Shown: one piece after another, positions 6,540 through 9,548 of the stretch | Layout: every line of letters begins with the position of its first letter | How positions within the stretch are numbered: position 1 is the first letter of the stretch | From: Armatimonadota bacterium | GTDB lineage: Bacteria > Armatimonadota > UBA5829 | Direction: 5' to 3' | Assembly (NCBI GenBank): GCA_023398345.1 | Contig: JAEWSK010000213.1 | Location: forward strand, 1 to 9,548 | Length of the DNA stretch: 9,548 bases | The notes under the pieces: model-generated | Seen by the model: only the letters and a program-made list of their open reading frames with translations | The model's database searches: none | Told to the model about the DNA's origin: nothing | Position numbers and translations under genes: made by a program

Positions 6540-7304
6540 CTAGCGAATTTGCTCTTCGGTGTCGATTTTGAACGAGGCATTTGCGTTTTCTGCCTCCATC
6601 CACTCGTCGCCCTTTTTAAGCGAGATTACAACCTTCGGCGCGGAAAATGTCTGGCCGTCCTCGTCTGTTCCTTTAACATCACCCGTGAGGGTCAGAAGTT
6701 CCTTTTTTGCGTCATATACGGCGCTGTGCGCGCTTCCGCTTCGTTTATCTTGCTTGAAAGTAACTCCGCCGGTGGCAGTGGCGAGCTTTTGCTTAAAAAG
6801 ATATTCGAGCCGACCGCAGTTGATTATTGTGGGCTTGTTGAGCTTTGCCTTAACTGAGTCTTTATCGGCGGGTTCGTCAGCATTCTTCGGCTTGGCCAGC
6901 ATTTTTACGTTGCCTTCGACTATTGCGAGCTTCTTTGAAAAATCCGCAGAGCCTTTGTCGCCATCAAGATCACAGTCGGGGTTGGTTATGCTAAGTTTGC
7001 CGGGCGAGACAGCAATTTTTGTCTGCTTATCGTAGTTGACTTCATTGGATGTTAAGACAGTATCGCTGGAAGTGAATTTGACGTTGCCTTTCATCATCAC
7101 TTGGGTCTTATCGCCCCACAGCGTTTTTAAGACATCTGCTCTGCCGGTAACAGTCTCAATTTTCTTTTGGTCAGCTTTGGCAGTAGCTTTTTGCGATGGT
7201 GGAGTTTCAAAATTTATCGGCTGAGGCTGCTGGGCGCGGATGCCGGCGCACATAGCCATTGCCGCTATTCCAACCACAGCCACACATATCCGTTTAAAAG
7301 TCAT
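6540..7304 (-). CDS. lptA: LptA/OstA-like periplasmic lipopolysaccharide-transport protein
   Basis: The product is a 254-residue exported protein of the OstA/LptA beta-jellyroll type, which bridges the periplasm and carries lipopolysaccharide from the inner-membrane LptBFGC complex to LptD. A signal peptide is clear: MTFKR, a hydrophobic stretch rich in Ala and Val, and a likely cleavage after GIRA near residue 25. The mature part shows typical alternating strands with MKGNVKF, VEGNVKML, ATGGVTF and LTGDVKG turns, and appears to hold two OstA-like units (about 50-140 and 150-245). That is longer than E. coli LptA (185 residues), a length often seen outside the Proteobacteria. The ATG is preceded by GGAGGG at 7313-7318 with eight bases spacing, and is one base from the end of lptC, so the two are co-translated. 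The family is clear; the transported lipid in this organism is unknown. Confidence 0.85.
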   Translation of the reverse strand: MTFKRICVAVVGIAAMAMCAGIRAQQPQPINFETPPSQKATAKADQKKIETVTGRADVLKTLWGDKTQVMMKGNVKFTSSDTVLTSNEVNYDKQTKIAVSPGKLSITNPDCDLDGDKGSADFSKKLAIVEGNVKMLAKPKNADEPADKDSVKAKLNKPTIINCGRLEYLFKQKLATATGGVTFKQDKRSGSAHSAVYDAKKELLTLTGDVKGTDEDGQTFSAPKVVISLKKGDEWMEAENANASFKIDTEEQIR

Positions 7305-7305
7305 T

Positions 7306-7872
7306 CTATATGCCCTCCACCTTGTCCGGTCGTATGGAGATTTCGACGTTTCTCATCGTCATCTCCTTTGTTTGCATATTGACATCCATGCTCTCAGTCG
7401 TTGCTTTTCCCCACGATGCTTCGTATATCACCTGTCCATTGCTACGGAGCATAGATGTCGCTGAGTTCCAGTTCGCCCCCGCGGCTTTTATCTTTTGGCC
7501 GTCTGAGCCCGAGAGAATTATCCCTTTGCTCATTATCAAGCTGCCTGCAATGCTGTTATATATTGCCTCGCCCGCCTGGACTTCAAGCAGCGGCTTGCCA
7601 CGTTGAAATATCTTACCTTCGGCTATGTTAGTAAGCATGGTTAAGCAGCGAGTTTGGCCGATCTCGACTTTGTCTGCTTTAAGGCTCCACGTTTTGCTTT
7701 TATTGTCGAAGCCGACAAAGTATGCGTCGTCCATTTCCAAGACGACTGTTGGGGCTTGCTCCGGCACGAACGATCTTCCCACATAGGGCAAGTATTGCCA
7801 GAACACAAGAATGCTCACAAGAAGAATTAGGCCGGCAACAAGCGCTCGGCCCAAATAAGGAGGTAGTCGCAT
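7306..7872 (-). CDS. lptC: LptC-like inner-membrane lipopolysaccharide-export protein
   Basis: This 188-residue bitopic protein has a short basic N-terminus (MRLPPYLGR), one membrane segment (about residues 10-28, LVAGLILLVSILVF) and a periplasmic beta-jellyroll domain with LptC features (VEIGQTRCLTML, LEVQAGEAIYN, MSKGIILSGSDG, GQVIYE). LptC accepts lipopolysaccharide from LptBFG and hands it to LptA, which fits the lptA gene that follows after a single base. I chose ATG 7872. The frame also opens at TTG 7908, but that codon lies inside a strong hairpin and lacks a ribosome binding site. ATG 7872 also lacks a well-spaced Shine-Dalgarno sequence; the nearest, GAGGGA, is about 19 bases away in the hairpin arm. 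Sequence similarity in this family is low, so the call rests on topology, repeats and gene order. No lptB is seen here. Confidence 0.78.
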   Translation of the reverse strand: MRLPPYLGRALVAGLILLVSILVFWQYLPYVGRSFVPEQAPTVVLEMDDAYFVGFDNKSKTWSLKADKVEIGQTRCLTMLTNIAEGKIFQRGKPLLEVQAGEAIYNSIAGSLIMSKGIILSGSDGQKIKAAGANWNSATSMLRSNGQVIYEASWGKATTESMDVNMQTKEMTMRNVEISIRPDKVEGI

Positions 7873-7891
7873 AATTAAATATGAAACAATT

Positions 7892-7922
7892 TCCCTCGCC
7901 GCAAACAATTTGCAGCGAGGGA
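7892..7922 (-). terminator. Strong hairpin between the lipoprotein gene and lptC (terminator or leader structure)
   Basis: TCCCTCGC and GCGAGGGA form a perfect 8-bp stem. One C/A mismatch follows, then an inner 5-bp stem (GCAAA/TTTGC) closed by a 3-base loop. The structure starts 11 bases after the lipoprotein stop and ends 19 bases before the lptC ATG. The minus-strand sequence after it is AT-rich (AATTGTTTCATATTT) but has no long T run. It may be a leaky terminator for the lipoprotein gene, or a leader element that sequesters the only purine-rich ribosome-binding-like sequence before lptC. Confidence 0.6.
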
Positions 7923-7933
7923 GCTATCAAATT

Positions 7934-8434
7934 CTACCACGGCACCGGCGGAGGATTTTCGGAATTATTATACTGCACGGTAATAGTGCCCAAATCTTTT
8001 GTTCCGCCCTGCGCAACGGACACGTCAGTCGGCAGTGGAATACTCGCGCCGCCATCATCCCATATCTGGTCATAATAGGTACCTTTGTATAGAACCGAGA
8101 CCTCTGGGTAATCCTCTCCCGCGTTTTTAGTGCTTACCTTAATATAAGCGTCAGTAATATATGTGAATAGACTTGTTACAGAAGCTGTGCCTAAGTTAAA
8201 GGTAAATCTGCCGTCCTCACCCGTCACTTGCGTTCCAGCAGATCCCAAAGTGACAATTACACCGGCCACTGGCTGAGGCGTACTTCGGTTGTCCTTAACT
8301 ATTCCCGTCACAATCGTATCGCCGGTTGCGTCATCTTCACCTTTATCTCCGCCACCGCCACCGCCGCCGCAGCCTGAAATTACAAGAGCCGCAGCCAACA
8401 TCGCTATCAAGATGGCTATAGAGAGCTTTCTCAT
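7934..8434 (-). CDS. Small lipoprotein with carboxypeptidase-regulatory-like beta-sandwich domain
   Basis: The product has 166 residues and a lipoprotein signal: MRKLS, a hydrophobic core, and the lipobox ISGC with the acylated cysteine at residue 22. A run of seven glycines and a charged Asp/Glu linker follow. Residues about 40-110 (TIVTGIVKDN, PVAGVIVTLG, VTGEDGRFTFNL) match the pattern of carboxypeptidase-regulatory-like or Ig-fold domains, which usually bind or display other modules on the cell surface. The C-terminus is short and Pro-rich (NPPPVPW). The ATG is supported by AAGGAG at 8443-8448, eight bases upstream, and by a promoter near 8480-8509. The function is unknown. The protein is likely anchored in the inner or outer membrane. 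It may support the neighbouring envelope genes, but nothing in the sequence proves this. Confidence 0.85.
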   Translation of the reverse strand: MRKLSIAILIAMLAAALVISGCGGGGGGGDKGEDDATGDTIVTGIVKDNRSTPQPVAGVIVTLGSAGTQVTGEDGRFTFNLGTASVTSLFTYITDAYIKVSTKNAGEDYPEVSVLYKGTYYDQIWDDGGASIPLPTDVSVAQGGTKDLGTITVQYNNSENPPPVPW

Positions 8435-8479
8435 TTCAACTTCTCCTTAAAAACTACACAAGACCAGTATAACTCAGCA

Positions 8480-8509
8480 ATTATAACCCACCAATGCGCA
8501 AAACGGCAA
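8480..8509 (-). promoter_or_regulatory. Sigma70-type promoter of the lipoprotein gene
   Basis: On the minus strand, TTGCCG (8509-8504) is followed by an 18-base spacer and a perfect TATAAT (8485-8480). The predicted start is near 8473, giving a leader of about 39 bases that contains the ribosome binding site at 8443-8448. The -35 match is four of six. It lies in the 136-bp gap after csaB, so the lipoprotein gene, and perhaps lptC and lptA by read-through, can be transcribed separately from csaB. Confidence 0.68.
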
Positions 8510-8570
8510 GATGGGCGTTTGATACTGCACATTTATGACTGTACAGCTCAATCGAATGTTCCACATGCAG

Positions 8571-9548
8571 CTAAGTTAGCATATCTGCGGCAATGCGGGC
8601 GGGGATTGCGGCTGATTCGCGCAGTTGCGCGATATTCGGCAAACTGCTGCCGCGATTTGTCCACGCAGCAAATATCGCTTCCGTCAAAGCACCCATGTTC
8701 TGTTCACCGATCTCAATTCCCGCAATACCGCCCGTCTCCACAGCAAAAGACGTAACCTTGGGATCGTAAGCTATCGGCACAAACGGCACAGCTTCACTCG
8801 CTGCAAATATTAGCGAGTGCAGCCGCATTCCGACCACCATCTTGCAGCGAGCAATCAACCCCTTGGCTGTGCGCGGGTCGCCGCCGTGGGCAAGCGTTAT
8901 TGATTGCTCACCAAATTCGGCGTCTTCCGACTCCATCATTGGTATAAACACGGCCTGCGCGCCGATTTTACTGCATGCATTGACAATCGTGCGTGCTGCA
9001 TCTGCCAACCAATTTTCATGTCCCGGCCACGGCCTCAGCGCAACGCCGACTATCTCGCGCCCACTCAAGTTCGCCTGCTCGATTATACGGTCGGCCGCAT
9101 CGAAATTTGGCTCTACGAGAAAAGACGGATCTGTGCAAACTTGCACTTCGCGCGTTACGCCAATTTCCTCGCACAGCGCCTTTGAGTCCAAATCGCGCAC
9201 GGTTATCGCATTGGCTCCGTTAAATGCCTTCGCGACTGCAGCGCAAATAGCGGGTCTTTGCAGCGGGCCAACGCCTTGAGCATAGATCATTGTTTTTCGG
9301 CGCAGCATCTGCGCAAGGCGAATTATAGAAAGATAATAGTAGGGTGAGCGAACGCTGGTGACGTCTTGAAACAGACTGCCGCCGCCGCTGATGAACAAAT
9401 CGGATTTCATTATGGCTTGCCATATGCCGCATGGCGACATTCGACCGACGGCCTTTAGCCCCGGATGTTCGCGCACAGTCCGCGCCGGATCGACGGAAAT
9501 TGCGGTAATATCTGCGTCGATGCCAACTCCGCGCAAACCGGCGCAAAT
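8571..9548 (-). CDS. csaB: Polysaccharide pyruvyl transferase CsaB (5' end cut by window edge)
   Basis: The frame is open to the right edge, so the 325 visible residues lack the start; about 40 residues (the usual GYYGFGNxGDE-type opening) are probably outside. CsaB transfers pyruvate from phosphoenolpyruvate to a secondary cell-wall polysaccharide, creating the ketal recognised by SLH domains of surface proteins. Visible family features are FISGGGSLFQD (residues about 52-62), YAQGVGPL (about 89-96), TVRDLDS (about 116-122), a conserved TDPSF, GMRLHSLIFA with the conserved Arg and His (about 240-249), and PIAYDPKV near 258-265. The TTG at 9536 is not a real start because the homologous sequence continues through it. 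The end, DMLT then TAG, lies 136 bases before the lipoprotein gene. A polysaccharide pyruvyl transferase acting on another glycan is possible, but the motif set resembles CsaB most. Confidence 0.85.
   Translation of the reverse strand: MCAGLRGVGIDADITAISVDPARTVREHPGLKAVGRMSPCGIWQAIMKSDLFISGGGSLFQDVTSVRSPYYYLSIIRLAQMLRRKTMIYAQGVGPLQRPAICAAVAKAFNGANAITVRDLDSKALCEEIGVTREVQVCTDPSFLVEPNFDAADRIIEQANLSGREIVGVALRPWPGHENWLADAARTIVNACSKIGAQAVFIPMMESEDAEFGEQSITLAHGGDPRTAKGLIARCKMVVGMRLHSLIFAASEAVPFVPIAYDPKVTSFAVETGGIAGIEIGEQNMGALTEAIFAAWTNRGSSLPNIAQLRESAAIPARIAADMLT

Noticed and set aside
6540..6857. Plus-strand open frame continuing over the lptA 3' end
   Set aside because: It is antisense to lptA and crosses the engB-lptA gap with no start signals or recognisable protein features.
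7873..7908. Longer lptC product starting at TTG 7908
   Set aside because: The codon lies in the loop of the 7892-7922 hairpin and has no Shine-Dalgarno sequence. The extra residues are not needed for the membrane anchor.
8842..9279. Plus-strand open frame of 145 codons inside csaB
   Set aside because: It is antisense to the conserved CsaB coding sequence, with no motif or ribosome binding site.
1..9548. CRISPR arrays, insertion sequences, tRNA/rRNA genes, phage or toxin-antitoxin modules
   Set aside because: I looked on both strands and saw no direct-repeat arrays, transposase motifs, tRNA-like cloverleaves or rRNA sequence.

Overview
This window looks like ordinary chromosomal DNA from a diderm (outer-membrane) bacterium outside the Proteobacteria. 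Every gene I can support lies on the minus strand. Outer-membrane lipopolysaccharide export proteins (LptC and LptA types) occur together with CsaB, the pyruvyl transferase that in known systems modifies the cell-wall polymer holding SLH-domain proteins. With a large secreted S55 (SpoIVB-type) peptidase-like protein, this fits a diderm Terrabacteria lineage such as Armatimonadota. That placement is inference; no 16S or other taxonomic marker was compared.

In the direction of transcription (high to low coordinates) the layout is as follows. A 5'-truncated csaB (9548-8571) is followed by a promoter and a small lipoprotein gene with a carboxypeptidase-regulatory-like domain (8434-7934). A strong hairpin (7922-7892) precedes an lptC-like gene (7872-7306), which is separated by one base from an lptA/ostA-like gene (7304-6540). 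A consensus -10 box and an inverted repeat precede engB, a ribosome-assembly GTPase (6428-5820). An intrinsic-terminator-like hairpin (5730-5707) precedes a 1433-residue secreted S55 peptidase-like protein with a seven-bladed propeller and Ig-like domains (5672-1371). A GC-rich hairpin (1350-1328) and a near-consensus sigma70 promoter (1299-1271) precede gyrB (1157-1), which runs off the left edge.

The theme is envelope biology (csaB, lipoprotein, lptC, lptA, S55 protein) flanked by housekeeping genes (engB, gyrB). lptC and lptA are clearly co-transcribed. The others probably form short units, each separated by a promoter or hairpin. I see no tRNA, rRNA, CRISPR array, insertion sequence, phage gene or other sign of recent transfer. 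The most distinctive item is the S55 protein: its putative catalytic serine precedes its histidine, the reverse of the order in sporulation SpoIVB, and it carries a long propeller and Ig-like C-terminal half.
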